Source: Paludibacteraceae bacterium (GTDB lineage: Bacteria; Bacteroidota; Bacteroidia; Bacteroidales; Paludibacteraceae). Taken from it: a stretch of DNA of 60,539 nt. Below, piece by piece: positions 34,936-44,698 of this stretch. The notes under the pieces are model-generated. The model searched no databases. It worked only from the letters and a program-made list of their open reading frames with translations, and was not told where the DNA came from. The number at the start of each line of letters is the position of its first letter. The first letter of the stretch is position 1. Location of the stretch: NCBI GenBank assembly GCA_017962005.1, contig JAGCWE010000123.1, positions 1-60,539 on the forward strand, in the 5' to 3' direction. A program made the position numbers and the translations under genes.

Positions 34936-37900
34936 AACGACTGCAGACCTACATATTACTCCTTGTCACACTGACGGCTATGGCTCGTCCGGCTGCTTTC
35001 TATACAGACAAGTCGCTACTTAGCGAAGGCAACATAGTGCGTATACGCATCAGCGAATCGGGTGTTTACCGCCTTACATACGAGCAGATAGCAGGGTGGG
35101 GGATTGATCCTGACCGTGTCAGTATCCTTGGTTATGGTGGCGCGCTGCTGCCTCAGGACTTTACGCAAAAACGCATTGATGACCTTTGCCCTGTGGCGTT
35201 CTATATGAATAAAGGGAATGACAATCAGTTTGGGAAAGGCGACTATATCCTCTTTTATGGACAGGGATCAGTGGATTGGACCTATAGTGGCGGCTTCTTC
35301 AGCCATACTCGCAACCATTGTTCCGACTATGGATATTATTTCCTCTCTGATGCCGAAGACCTGCAGAGACTGATGCCTGATGCCGAAGCACTTTCTGGTG
35401 AAATCAAGCATGATGTTACCACATACAATGCTTGCGTTCTTCACGAACAGGATCTAGTGAACCTCATCGATCGCAAGAAAGGTCTGACCGGCGGAGGGCG
35501 CGAGTTCTACGGGGAGGACATCCCCTCCGGTCAGACGGGTATTTTTACTCTTGATTTGCCGTCTCCCGTTGCCGACAAACCGATGATTTGCCAGATAGCG
35601 GCTGCATCCACCGGTGCCGGTTATTCCAAACTGACCATTTCCTGTGCAGGTGTAAGCACCGATATATCGTTAGGTGTCATCGAATCAGGCGATCACTACA
35701 CCTTCGCTCTCGCCGGAACAAAGAAACTGAAAGATATCCCTGCCCAACTCCAGCCGCGTATCACTCTCTCTTACGAAAGCGAGAATGCATCCGATTATTG
35801 TTACCTTAATTATATTGAACTGAACGCAGAATGCGAACTGACATTAACAGGCAATGTGCTTTTCTTCCGACAGACAAACGCATACGGTGAGGCAAATCTG
35901 TCGCGCTACTGTTTGAGAGGAGCGGATGCATCCACGCAGATATGGGACATCACAGTGCCAGACAGCATTCGCCGTGTTCCCGCTGTGTTGAGTAACGACA
36001 CGCTATATTTCACGGGGGACAACAGCCGCCTGACACAATACGTGGCGGTACGTACCAAGGCATCTGGCTGGCTCACGCCGGAATATATGGGAAAGGTGCC
36101 TAACCAGAACCTCCACGCTCTTCGCGATATAGACAACGTGATCATCACTCCCGCAGAGTTCCGAAGCGAGGCACTCCGTCTGGCGCAGGCGCACGAACGG
36201 CACGACGGAATGACCTATGCCGTAGTGACGGATCAGGAGGTCTATAATGAGTTCTCTTCCGGCACACCTGATGTGTCCGCCTATCGGTGGCTGATGAAGA
36301 TGCTTTACGACTGCGCGTCGTCCGGACAGACATGTCCCAAGAGCCTGCTGCTCTTTGGTGACGGCACGTTTGACAACCGCCAGCTGTTGCCCGCCTCGGG
36401 GAAGAACACCTTGCTCACCTATCAGGCGGTCAATTCTACCGTTGAGACCAAGGCATACGCTACCGATGACTATTTCGCCTTTCTTGAGGACGAGGATGGG
36501 GTAGTAGGGGCGTATTTCTCCGACCAGCACGGCGTGATGCGTATAGGTGTTGGACGTCTGCCTGTTTCGGACAACGGACAGGCAAGGCAGGTGGTGGATA
36601 AGATAATTGCCTATATGGACGATGCCGGTCGGGGCAGTTGGAAGCAGCAGTTACTCTTCCTTGCCGATGACGGCGACAACAACCAGCATACTGCCATCTG
36701 TGACCTCGCTGCGCAGAACATCGTGCAAAAAGCCCCTGACTTTATAGTTAACAAGGTGTATCTGGACGCTTACACTCAGGAGAAGACGGCTTCTGGTGAG
36801 TCCTATCCCGTAGCCTATAACCGCTTCACCAACCTGATGCGGCAGGGCGTTCTTTTTATGGACTACTGCGGACACGGCAGCGCGAACAACATCACCAACG
36901 AGATGTTCCTTACCAAGTCGGACATTGAGCGCATGACCAACCGCAATCAGGCTTTCTGGATGTTAGCCACCTGCGGATTCGCCCACTTCGACCAGCAGGC
37001 TCTCTCCGCCGCCGAACTGGCGGTACTGAACCCCGACGGAGGTGCCATAGCCGTGCTGTCCGCTTGCCGCACCGTCTATGCCAACGAGAACAGCCATATC
37101 AACCGCTATCTTTGCGACACGCTTTTCGGACATTCCGATCGCTATACCTATCCCGTGACCATCGGTGAGGCGACACGCATAGCTAAGAACCGTTGCGGTA
37201 AGAACAGCGAGAACAAGATGTCGTATATTCTCTTTGGCGATCCTGCGCTGCGGCTTAATTATCCTGCCGAATACGATGTGGTTACGTCCACTCCTTCTGA
37301 CACGCTCCGCGCGCTGCAGGAGGTGAATCTCAACGGATATATCCGCACACCGCAGGGCGATACGGCGGTACACTTCAACGGATCACTGCACGTTTCCGTC
37401 TATGACAAGGAGCAAAGCATCACCACACGCGACAACGATGCCGTAAGTAGCGGACTGACCGCAATGCCTTATACCTACAAGGATTATCCGAACCTTCTCT
37501 TCTCCGGCAATACGCAAGTGACGGACGGGGTGTTCTCTCTCACATACCGTATGCCCAAGGATATCCGGTACAACTATGATGGCGGGCGAATCGTCTATTA
37601 TGCCATTGACTCGCTTACACAGGAGGAGGGAATAGGGCATAGCCATTCGTTCATTATCGGAGGCAGTTCGCCACAAGCCGCCCTGCTTGCAGCGGACACA
37701 CTTGGTCCGGATCTTCGTGTCTATATGGACAACCCTGCTTTCCGGGATGGTGGCGAAACCGGCGAGTACCCGCATTTCTTCGCTGATATCTATGACGAGA
37801 ACGGTATCAATGCCGTCGGAACAGGTATAGGTCACGACCTGATGCTCGTTCTTGACAACGACAACGCGCTCACATACAACCTTAACGATTATTTCACAAC

Positions 37901-38333
37901 CACCAATGGCAATTACCGTCAGGGACAGGTCAGTTATCCCTTCTCCGAACTGAAGGAGGGGCAGCATAGTTTGCTTTTCCGCGCGTGGGATTTGCTCAAC
38001 AACTCCTCTTCTGCCGCCCTGCGGTTCACCGTTGTCAGAGGATTGGCGACCCAACTCTTTTCCGTTACCGCATATCCTAACCCCTGTCTCGCTAATGCGA
38101 CGCTCAATATACGGATAGAAGCCGACCGACCTGATGAACTGCTACGGGCAGAATTGACTGTCTATGACTTGGGCGGCAGTCTGGTTTGGCAGATTTCTTT
38201 TAGTGGCGACCGGACTCTGATGATTACTCCCGCTCAAGCCAATATGCACCACGGAATATACATCTATCGCATACAATGTCAAACAGCCACATCAGGCTCA
38301 TCTGCCGCTGTCGGCAAACTGATTGTGCAATAA
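34932..38333 (+). CDS. porU: Type IX secretion system sortase PorU
   Basis: PorU is a gingipain-like (C25) cysteine peptidase on the outer surface that cleaves C-terminal signals of T9SS cargo and attaches the proteins to A-LPS. The 1133-residue protein has a signal peptide, an N-terminal beta-rich domain (YRLTYEQIAGWGIDP), a C25 catalytic domain with His648 (DYCGHGS) and Cys681 (ATCGFAHFD), and a C-terminal domain with a CTD-like end. Length fits. Its ATG overlaps the FAH-like gene. porV follows 86 bases later. PorU implies a working T9SS, whose other genes are not in this window. Confidence 0.93.
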   Translation: MKRLQTYILLLVTLTAMARPAAFYTDKSLLSEGNIVRIRISESGVYRLTYEQIAGWGIDPDRVSILGYGGALLPQDFTQKRIDDLCPVAFYMNKGNDNQFGKGDYILFYGQGSVDWTYSGGFFSHTRNHCSDYGYYFLSDAEDLQRLMPDAEALSGEIKHDVTTYNACVLHEQDLVNLIDRKKGLTGGGREFYGEDIPSGQTGIFTLDLPSPVADKPMICQIAAASTGAGYSKLTISCAGVSTDISLGVIESGDHYTFALAGTKKLKDIPAQLQPRITLSYESENASDYCYLNYIELNAECELTLTGNVLFFRQTNAYGEANLSRYCLRGADASTQIWDITVPDSIRRVPAVLSNDTLYFTGDNSRLTQYVAVRTKASGWLTPEYMGKVPNQNLHALRDIDNVIITPAEFRSEALRLAQAHERHDGMTYAVVTDQEVYNEFSSGTPDVSAYRWLMKMLYDCASSGQTCPKSLLLFGDGTFDNRQLLPASGKNTLLTYQAVNSTVETKAYATDDYFAFLEDEDGVVGAYFSDQHGVMRIGVGRLPVSDNGQARQVVDKIIAYMDDAGRGSWKQQLLFLADDGDNNQHTAICDLAAQNIVQKAPDFIVNKVYLDAYTQEKTASGESYPVAYNRFTNLMRQGVLFMDYCGHGSANNITNEMFLTKSDIERMTNRNQAFWMLATCGFAHFDQQALSAAELAVLNPDGGAIAVLSACRTVYANENSHINRYLCDTLFGHSDRYTYPVTIGEATRIAKNRCGKNSENKMSYILFGDPALRLNYPAEYDVVTSTPSDTLRALQEVNLNGYIRTPQGDTAVHFNGSLHVSVYDKEQSITTRDNDAVSSGLTAMPYTYKDYPNLLFSGNTQVTDGVFSLTYRMPKDIRYNYDGGRIVYYAIDSLTQEEGIGHSHSFIIGGSSPQAALLAADTLGPDLRVYMDNPAFRDGGETGEYPHFFADIYDENGINAVGTGIGHDLMLVLDNDNALTYNLNDYFTTTNGNYRQGQVSYPFSELKEGQHSLLFRAWDLLNNSSSAALRFTVVRGLATQLFSVTAYPNPCLANATLNIRIEADRPDELLRAELTVYDLGGSLVWQISFSGDRTLMITPAQANMHHGIYIYRIQCQTATSGSSAAVGKLIVQ

Positions 38334-38419
38334 TAACCATTCAGCCTATGAAGCATATCGCAAATGAGTGATAGTTACTTTATTACAAAGCCAATAACTC
38401 TAAACAAACCCAATACAAA

Positions 38420-39625
38420 ATGAAAAAACAATTTTTGCTCGTCGTAGCAGCCGCTACACTCTCCGCCTCTTTGTGGGCGCAAAGTACCGATGATTACACC
38501 AATCCCATCATCACGGCTATGCCGTCGCTTACCATCGCCCCCGATGCCACCGCAGCCGGTATGGGCGACATAGGCGTTGCCACTCGTCCAGATATGAACT
38601 CCCAGCACTGGAACGCCGCCAAGTACGCTTTCATCGATGAGCGCGGAGGCATAACAGCGTCCTACACTCCGTGGCTGCGTTCCCTTGTAGGTGACATTGA
38701 CCTTGCCTACCTCGCAGGTTTTTACCGCTTTGATGAATTGCAGGCAGTTTCTGCGGGTTTCACGTATTTTTCAATGGGTAAGGTAGATCTGATTGACAAT
38801 ACGGGAAACATGTTTCAGGAGGCTCTCCCCAATGAATGGGCGTTGGATGTGGCTTATTCGCGCAAACTGCACGAATACGTGTCAATGGCCGCCACGCTGC
38901 GTTTCCTCTATAGTGACCTGAACAACGGTGCGAATAGTTCGGTGGCGAACGGTTCGATTGAACTTTACCCGGCATGGACGATGGCCGCCGACATCTCGCT
39001 CTATTACCGTCAGCCCATTGAACTGCCTTTTGGAACGAGTTACCTCGCCATCGGAACAAACATCAGCAACCTCGGCGGCAAGATGACCTACGACAAGGGC
39101 GATCACCAGAACTTCATTCCCGCCAACTGGCGTACGGGTGTCAGCTACGAATTGCCCTTTGACAACTACAACCGTCTGACCGCCAACCTTGAGGCGAACA
39201 AGATGCTTGTGCCTGCTAGCAAATACTCCAAGTTCGCACCGAAAGACGAAAACGGCAACCAAATCACCACTGGCAACACCTATTCGGAGTGGTTTTCGGA
39301 TCTGAGTTCCGCCAGCGGCTGGTTCCAATCGTTTGCAGATGCTCCACGTGGATTCAAGGAGGAAATGGATGAGATTCAATGGGGTATGGGCTTGGAATAT
39401 AGTTACGACCGCAAGTTTTTCGGTCGTCTCGGTTACAGCCACGAGGCTCGGTACAAAGGCAACCGCCGGTATTTCACCCTCGGTGCGGGCTTCAAACTCA
39501 GCATCGTGCGTCTGGATATTAGTTACTGCGTGGCTACTAACAGCTCCAACCCGCTCAACAACACGATGCGCTTCACGCTTGGCTTTGACCTCTACGGAAT
39601 CAAAGACCTCGTGAACAACCGTTAG
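38420..39625 (+). CDS. porV: Type IX secretion outer-membrane protein PorV
   Basis: PorV (LptO) is a FadL-like outer-membrane barrel that carries T9SS cargo to PorU in the attachment complex. The 401-residue protein has a signal peptide (ending SLWAQ), the typical start TIAPDATAAGMGDIGVATRPD followed by HWNAAKYAF, and repeated amphipathic strands to a C-terminal barrel signal (FTLGFDLYGIKD). Length fits. It lies just after porU, as in Porphyromonas, and 6 bases before ispF. Confidence 0.93.
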   Translation: MKKQFLLVVAAATLSASLWAQSTDDYTNPIITAMPSLTIAPDATAAGMGDIGVATRPDMNSQHWNAAKYAFIDERGGITASYTPWLRSLVGDIDLAYLAGFYRFDELQAVSAGFTYFSMGKVDLIDNTGNMFQEALPNEWALDVAYSRKLHEYVSMAATLRFLYSDLNNGANSSVANGSIELYPAWTMAADISLYYRQPIELPFGTSYLAIGTNISNLGGKMTYDKGDHQNFIPANWRTGVSYELPFDNYNRLTANLEANKMLVPASKYSKFAPKDENGNQITTGNTYSEWFSDLSSASGWFQSFADAPRGFKEEMDEIQWGMGLEYSYDRKFFGRLGYSHEARYKGNRRYFTLGAGFKLSIVRLDISYCVATNSSNPLNNTMRFTLGFDLYGIKDLVNNR

Positions 39626-39631
39626 TTCGTC

Positions 39632-40111
39632 ATGCGTATTGGATTCGGATATGATGTCCATGCTTTCGCCCCCGGCCGCGAACTGTGGTTAGGGGGCGTT
39701 CGCATTCCCTTCTCATCGGGGTTGCTCGGGCATTCGGATGCCGATGTGCTGATTCACGCCCTTTGTGATGCCCTGCTCGGTGCTGCCGCTATGCGCGATA
39801 TAGGATACCATTTCCCTGACACAAAGGGCAATGAATACGAGGGGATTGATTCCAAAATCCTTCTCCGCCGCGTGATGGAAATGCTCCGCCAGGAAGGCTA
39901 TGAATTGGTGAATTGTGACTGCACGGTCTGCGCGCAACAACCCAGACTGTCCCCGTACGTCGAATCAATGCGCCAGTGCCTGGCGGAGGTGATGAGTGTG
40001 TCTGTGGACAGCGTGAGCGTCAAAGCCACCACCACCGAGCATCTTGGATTCATTGGGCGGGAGGAAGGTGTCGCCGCACAAGCAGTCGCACTGATAGAGA
40101 GGAGTGTATGA
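39632..40111 (+). CDS. ispF: 2-C-methyl-D-erythritol 2,4-cyclodiphosphate synthase
   Basis: IspF makes MEcPP in the MEP pathway for isoprenoids. The 159-residue protein has the zinc ligands Asp8 and His10 (GYDVH) and His42 (LIHALCDALLG), the SDADVL motif, and the KATTTEHLGFIGREEG motif that binds CDP. Length is normal. It starts 6 bases after porV and is the only isoprenoid gene here; coupling to T9SS looks positional. Confidence 0.96.
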   Translation: MRIGFGYDVHAFAPGRELWLGGVRIPFSSGLLGHSDADVLIHALCDALLGAAAMRDIGYHFPDTKGNEYEGIDSKILLRRVMEMLRQEGYELVNCDCTVCAQQPRLSPYVESMRQCLAEVMSVSVDSVSVKATTTEHLGFIGREEGVAAQAVALIERSV

Positions 40112-40154
40112 CCGTTCTCCGTATCCGCATTAACAACCTAAACCAAATGATGTT

Positions 40155-40490
40155 GTGAAACGACTCTTCACCATATTGCTTTGCTGTCTGCTATCCGCCT
40201 CATGGATGAGCGCGCAGGATTCCGTCCCTGCCACCACGTTCAGCAGCGACACACTCGTCTTGAACAATGACTCCGTGCTGATAATTGTCACGGTATGCGC
40301 CCCTGTCTGTTCGTCATATGTGACAGTGGAGAATGCTAAAGGAGATGAGATAGGGGAAATCCGCCCACCCCTCCTTGATGCCGTCTTCCCGGAGGCGTAT
40401 ATAGAGGACCGGCGGTTGAAGTGGCGGGACAACACGTGGATGATAATGGACGAGGACGAGAGAAAATGGATGGAGGCAAACCAAAAATAG
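40155..40490 (+). CDS. Small exported protein of unknown function
   Basis: A 111-residue protein with a signal peptide (LFTILLCCLLSASWMSAQ) starting at GTG 40155. The mature part is acidic with two close cysteines (VCAPVCSSYV) and ends DERKWMEANQK. No family recognised. The aroK ATG (40466) lies inside its 3' end, so translation of the two is linked. The exported cysteine pair might be redox active or metal binding, but this is a guess. Confidence 0.65.
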   Translation: MKRLFTILLCCLLSASWMSAQDSVPATTFSSDTLVLNNDSVLIIVTVCAPVCSSYVTVENAKGDEIGEIRPPLLDAVFPEAYIEDRRLKWRDNTWMIMDEDERKWMEANQK

Positions 40491-41035
40491 CACACCGCCC
40501 CGTCTATCTGATAGGCTATATGGCGGCGGGAAAGACCACGGTCGGCAAACTGCTGGCGGAGCGTATTGGTTGGCATTTCGTGGATATGGACGATGCTTTC
40601 CTGCAGATTCACGGCTTCACCCCCGCCGAGTACATCCGCCGTTTCGGCATTGACGAGTTCCGCCGCAAGGAGAAGTACGTTATGGAGGACATCGCGGATA
40701 TGTCGCCATTCGAGAACGTGGTGTATGCCACCGGTGGCGGCTATCCGTGCTATGAGGACAATATGGAGTGCCTTGCCGAACTGGGGACAAGTGTCTATCT
40801 GCGCTGGACAGCGCGTGACCTTGCCAAGAGGCTGATGCTGACCGACCTCAGTGAGCGACCTGTTCTTCAAGGAAAGAATGAGGTGGAACTGGAGCGGTTC
40901 ATCACCCCGCAACTGGAGGCACGTGAGGAGTACTATATGAAAGCCGACCATATAGTGGATGCGCCTGGTTTCACTGAGGATGCCGACGACCGGCTCGTGG
41001 AGGCGGTCATTCGTTGGCTGGAATCACAGGCGTAA
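40466..41035 (+). CDS. aroK: Shikimate kinase
   Basis: Shikimate kinase phosphorylates shikimate in aromatic amino acid synthesis. The 189-residue protein has a P-loop GYMAAGKTT (residues 17-25), the DMDDAF shikimate-binding motif, FRRKE, and the TGGGYP motif, then the lid region with LSERPVLQGK. ATG 40466 was chosen over the upstream GTG-frame extension because it places the P-loop at the usual distance from the N-terminus. It overlaps the preceding gene by 25 bases and is followed 34 bases later by sufE. Confidence 0.93.
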   Translation: MDGGKPKIAHRPVYLIGYMAAGKTTVGKLLAERIGWHFVDMDDAFLQIHGFTPAEYIRRFGIDEFRRKEKYVMEDIADMSPFENVVYATGGGYPCYEDNMECLAELGTSVYLRWTARDLAKRLMLTDLSERPVLQGKNEVELERFITPQLEAREEYYMKADHIVDAPGFTEDADDRLVEAVIRWLESQA

Positions 41036-41069
41036 CTGAAGATTTTTTCTGATAAAGAGTGATATAGAT

Positions 41070-41492
41070 ATGACGATAAACGACATACAGGACGAAATCA
41101 TTGAGGAGTTCAGTCAGTTCGATGACTGGATGGATCGCTATTCACTGCTGATTGACTACGGCAACTCACTGCCCGCTTTTCCTGAGAATTGCCGCACGGA
41201 GCAAAACCTGATTGACGGCTGCCAGAGCCGCGTATGGTTCACGTGCCGGATGAACAATGACGGCACGATTACCTACGAGGGTGATTCCGATGCCATTCTG
41301 GTCAAGGGGATAGTGGCTCTGCTCATCCGGGTGCTCAGCGGTCACAAGCCACGCGAGATAGTGGATGCCGACCTCTATTTCATTGACCGCATCCAACTGC
41401 GCGAGCACCTGTCACCCACACGCAGCAACGGTCTGGCGGCGATGCTCAAGCAGATGCGTCTTTTCGCCCTCGCTTTCCTCTCCAAGCAATGA
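41070..41492 (+). CDS. sufE: SufE-family Fe-S cluster assembly sulfur acceptor
   Basis: SufE takes persulfide sulfur from a cysteine desulfurase for Fe-S cluster assembly. The 140-residue protein has the active Cys51 in LIDGCQSRVW, the DDWMDRYSLLIDYG start and the VLSGHKPREI motif. Length is normal. No SufS or SufBCD gene is nearby, so it acts with a desulfurase encoded elsewhere. It is the last gene of the long co-directional run begun at rimP. Confidence 0.93.
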   Translation: MTINDIQDEIIEEFSQFDDWMDRYSLLIDYGNSLPAFPENCRTEQNLIDGCQSRVWFTCRMNNDGTITYEGDSDAILVKGIVALLIRVLSGHKPREIVDADLYFIDRIQLREHLSPTRSNGLAAMLKQMRLFALAFLSKQ

Positions 41493-41587
41493 TTTGTGGA
41501 TTTCTTTGCCTACACCTTAATTCTTTAATGGTATTAGCCGCTTTGGGTGTGTCTCTGTCGTATGTTTCGCACTTTTTTCGGCAAATG

Positions 41588-41619
41588 TTGCATCTTTCAA
41601 ATTATTTTCCTTATCTTTG
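41588..41619 (+). promoter_or_regulatory. Promoter of pgk
   Basis: TTG (41588-41590), 21 bases, TATCTTTG (41612-41619). It would give a leader of about 145 bases before ATG 41771, in which I see no riboswitch-like structure. Confidence 0.6.
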
Positions 41620-41770
41620 CGGCAGTTTTTGCAGAATGGAACATTCGATTGGAATTTTATATGCAATCGGTGTAAATGTGGATGGCGGCGCTATTGGTGT
41701 GTGATGCCACGCGCATTACCACAGAATGTTTTAGGCGAGAATTCTATAGAATATATAAATACAACAAATT

Positions 41771-43024
41771 ATGACTATCAGTAACTATCATTTTCACGGT
41801 AAGAAGGCCATCGTCAGGGTTGATTTCAACGTCCCCGTTGATGAGAACGGACAGATAACGGATGACACCCGCATACGCGGCGCGTTGCCTACTTTGCAGA
41901 AAATTCTAAACGATGGCGGTGCACTCATCCTTATGTCACACATGGGCAAACCCAAAGGCAAACCGTCTCCCAAACTCAGTCTCAAACAAATCCTTCCCGC
42001 TGTCAGTCGGGCTCTAGACCGTCCCGTCCTTTTCGCTCCGGATTGCGCCAAAGCGAAAGAGCAGGCGGATGCGCTCAAAGAAGGCGAGGTGCTTCTTTTA
42101 GAAAACCTGCGTTTTTATCCTGAAGAGGAAGGCAAACCCGTTGGTATTGACAAGACGGATCCAGCATATGAGGACGCGAAAAAGGCGATGAATAGCGCGC
42201 AGAAAACATTTGCGCAGACACTCGCTTCATATGCTGACTGCTACGTTAACGATGCGTTTGGTACTGCCCACCGCAAGCATGCTTCAACGGCTGTTATTGC
42301 TGATTATTTCGACGAGGACAGCAAAATGCTTGGACTGCTGATGGAAAAGGAGGTGCAGGCTGTCGAGAACGTACTTAACAACATCCGCCGTCCGTTTACT
42401 GCTATTATGGGAGGCTCCAAGGTTAGTACTAAAATCGGTATCATCACCAATCTCCTTAACAAGGTGGATAACCTCATCATATGCGGAGGTATGACTTACA
42501 CGTTTGTCAAGGCAATGGGAGGAAAGATAGGTACATCCATTTGTGAAGACGAGCAGCTCTCTCTTGCGCTTGAGATTCTGGGACAAGCCAAGCAGAAAGG
42601 CGTGCGGCTCGTTCTTGCTACCGATACTATTGTCGCCGACCGTTTCGCGGAAGATGCCAATACGCAAATCTGTCCGTCCAACGCAATACCCGACAATTGG
42701 ATGGGAATGGACATTGGTCCCGACAGTTGCCTCCTTTTTGCAGGATATATCGAATCTGCGCAAACCATCCTCTGGAATGGCCCTGCTGGCGTGTTCGAGA
42801 TGGACAAGTTCGCCAGAGGGTCCGAAGCCATTGCGCATTCCATCGCCAAGGCAACTGCCAATGGTGCGTACAGCCTTATCGGCGGGGGCGATAGTGTGGC
42901 TTGTATCAACAAGCTCCATCTTGCCGATCAGGTCAGTTACATCTCCACCGGTGGCGGAGCACTGCTTGAGGCCATTGAGGGCAAGCCACTCCCTGGTGTT
43001 GCCGCAATTAATTCTAAACTCTAA
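41771..43024 (+). CDS. pgk: Phosphoglycerate kinase
   Basis: Pgk makes ATP from 1,3-bisphosphoglycerate in glycolysis. The 417-residue protein has the N-terminal [13 protein letters not shown] motif, SHMGKPKG, the hinge motif [11 protein letters not shown], and the C-terminal [15 protein letters not shown] and GGGDSVACI nucleotide-binding motifs. Length is normal. It has its own promoter and is followed 29 bases later by the DUF3127 gene. Confidence 0.97.
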   Translation: MTISNYHFHGKKAIVRVDFNVPVDENGQITDDTRIRGALPTLQKILNDGGALILMSHMGKPKGKPSPKLSLKQILPAVSRALDRPVLFAPDCAKAKEQADALKEGEVLLLENLRFYPEEEGKPVGIDKTDPAYEDAKKAMNSAQKTFAQTLASYADCYVNDAFGTAHRKHASTAVIADYFDEDSKMLGLLMEKEVQAVENVLNNIRRPFTAIMGGSKVSTKIGIITNLLNKVDNLIICGGMTYTFVKAMGGKIGTSICEDEQLSLALEILGQAKQKGVRLVLATDTIVADRFAEDANTQICPSNAIPDNWMGMDIGPDSCLLFAGYIESAQTILWNGPAGVFEMDKFARGSEAIAHSIAKATANGAYSLIGGGDSVACINKLHLADQVSYISTGGGALLEAIEGKPLPGVAAINSKL

Positions 43025-43053
43025 ATGTCAAACTCTCTAAACTTAAAATAGAT

Positions 43054-43473
43054 ATGGATATCGTAGGTAAAGTCATCCAAGTACTCCCGCTGCAGGAAGG
43101 TGTCGGTAAGACTGGCAACCCTTGGAAAGTGCAATCATATGTTCTTGAGACGCAGGAACAGTACCCTCGCAAGGTATGTTTCGAGATTTTCGGAGAGGAT
43201 CGTATCAAAAACAATACATGCAATGTGGACGATGTGGTAACTGTCTCCTTTGACATAGAAAGCCGTGAGTACAACGGTCGCTGGTACACATCCATCCGCG
43301 CGTGGCGCGTCCAACAGGGCAATATGCTCAACCAACCGGTAGGTGCTTCCGCCGCACCAGCGGCAGCACCTGCTACGGAGGCAGCACCCGCATCTATGGC
43401 TAATCCGGCAGCGGCAAATACTGCCACATTTGACAATGTAGGGCAGGACGAAACAGAGGATCTGCCCTTCTGA
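43054..43473 (+). CDS. DUF3127 protein (SSB-like OB fold with DLPF tail)
   Basis: DUF3127 proteins occur in Bacteroidota and have an OB-like fold similar to single-strand DNA binding proteins. The 139-residue protein has the domain at about residues 1-90 (GKVIQVLPLQEGVGKTGNPWKVQ, ending TSIRAWRV), then an Ala/Pro-rich linker, and ends ETEDLPF, close to the acidic tip (DDDIPF) by which SSB recruits repair proteins. That suggests a DNA or RNA binding role with partner recruitment, but no function is established. It lies between pgk and a phosphoesterase gene. Confidence 0.85.
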   Translation: MDIVGKVIQVLPLQEGVGKTGNPWKVQSYVLETQEQYPRKVCFEIFGEDRIKNNTCNVDDVVTVSFDIESREYNGRWYTSIRAWRVQQGNMLNQPVGASAAPAAAPATEAAPASMANPAAANTATFDNVGQDETEDLPF

Positions 43474-43490
43474 CAAGGCTGTCTCCGTTT

Positions 43491-44681
43491 ATGAGAGCTT
43501 CGCGGAAAGCATCATTCATCATCGTTTCCGTTCTTATGACGGGTGGCATCATTCTTTGTGCCGTCTGTTGGAAGGCATGGTTCGGCAACCCTGAAGAACC
43601 AGAATGGACGCAAGATACAATTCACTATTCCTTTCATACATTCGGTGAAGAATCCCTTGACGGCTTTGCCAGATACCAGACCGGACATTCTGTCAATTGG
43701 CAGGATCTCAACCAACCTGACACGCTTACCTTCCTTCTGCTTGGCGATGTGCATAACTCCATTGACAGCCTTCAGTGGGAGGCGTTGGCAGTCCGGCATC
43801 CCCATCTGGATTTCTATGCCCAGCTTGGCGATTTTCTTGAACGGCCATATTTTTACTATCACCAGCAATTGGTTAGCGAATTGGAGGGAACACCCTTCGA
43901 GCGTCTGCCTGTCGTCAATGTCCCTGGTAATCATGAGTACAGAAAAGGCATTGTACGGCACTTGCCGCTCCTTTGGTATGATGTCTTTCCGCAACCCCTC
44001 AATGGCCCCCATCGATTCTTATGTTCCACCTACTATGTCGATTTTCCGGCTCTTCGTCTCATTGCTATTGATACCAATGGACTGCAAAGATTGTCCGACT
44101 ATACCATCGTCAATACGTGGGTCAGACAGACCATCCGTCGGGCAGGAAATCGGTTCGTGGTCGTGATGATGCACCACCCTGTCTTTTCTGCCGGAGACGG
44201 ACGGCAGAACCCGCTGATATGGCTTACTTTCCGGCGTGTCCTGCAAAATGCCGACATCGTATTCGCTGGACACGACCACAACTACGCGCGAAGGCTGCCT
44301 TTTATAGTCACCAACAGCGCGAAAAAATTCTACCTCAACAAAATCAATCCGAAAGACACGCGTATCTGTTCAGGGCGGCAGCTGTACAATGTCGTTACAA
44401 TCAAACGGCACACATCGGACATCGGTCGTACATCCTCCGCTTCAAGTGATACGCTCTGCGTGGAGACACGACTTATGGATACGGGCGAACTGTACGACCT
44501 TGTGAAAGTGGTACACACCCCCGATATTGCGTTACACGGTTCTGACAGTTTCCTGACGGAGTACATTGAACCTATGAATGGTTGTCCGGAGATTATCGAC
44601 TTGCCCGAAAAATACAAGGGAAAAGACTCACGGAAAGTGCGGCGTTTCCTCCGTCGGCGTACCGGACGGCTTGCACGGTGA
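43491..44681 (+). CDS. Membrane-anchored calcineurin-like metallophosphoesterase
   Basis: A 396-residue protein with an N-terminal membrane anchor (about residues 8-31), placing the enzyme in the periplasm. The five metal motifs are present: LLGDVHN, QLGDFLE, VPGNHEY, MMHHPVF and GHDHNYAR. It belongs with periplasmic phosphatases and nucleotidases of this fold; the substrate cannot be told. It starts 17 bases after the DUF3127 stop. The 3' end faces pcrA on the other strand with only 17 bases between the stops. Confidence 0.85.
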   Translation: MRASRKASFIIVSVLMTGGIILCAVCWKAWFGNPEEPEWTQDTIHYSFHTFGEESLDGFARYQTGHSVNWQDLNQPDTLTFLLLGDVHNSIDSLQWEALAVRHPHLDFYAQLGDFLERPYFYYHQQLVSELEGTPFERLPVVNVPGNHEYRKGIVRHLPLLWYDVFPQPLNGPHRFLCSTYYVDFPALRLIAIDTNGLQRLSDYTIVNTWVRQTIRRAGNRFVVVMMHHPVFSAGDGRQNPLIWLTFRRVLQNADIVFAGHDHNYARRLPFIVTNSAKKFYLNKINPKDTRICSGRQLYNVVTIKRHTSDIGRTSSASSDTLCVETRLMDTGELYDLVKVVHTPDIALHGSDSFLTEYIEPMNGCPEIIDLPEKYKGKDSRKVRRFLRRRTGRLAR

Positions 44682-44698
44682 GCTATTCTCGGCGGTTC

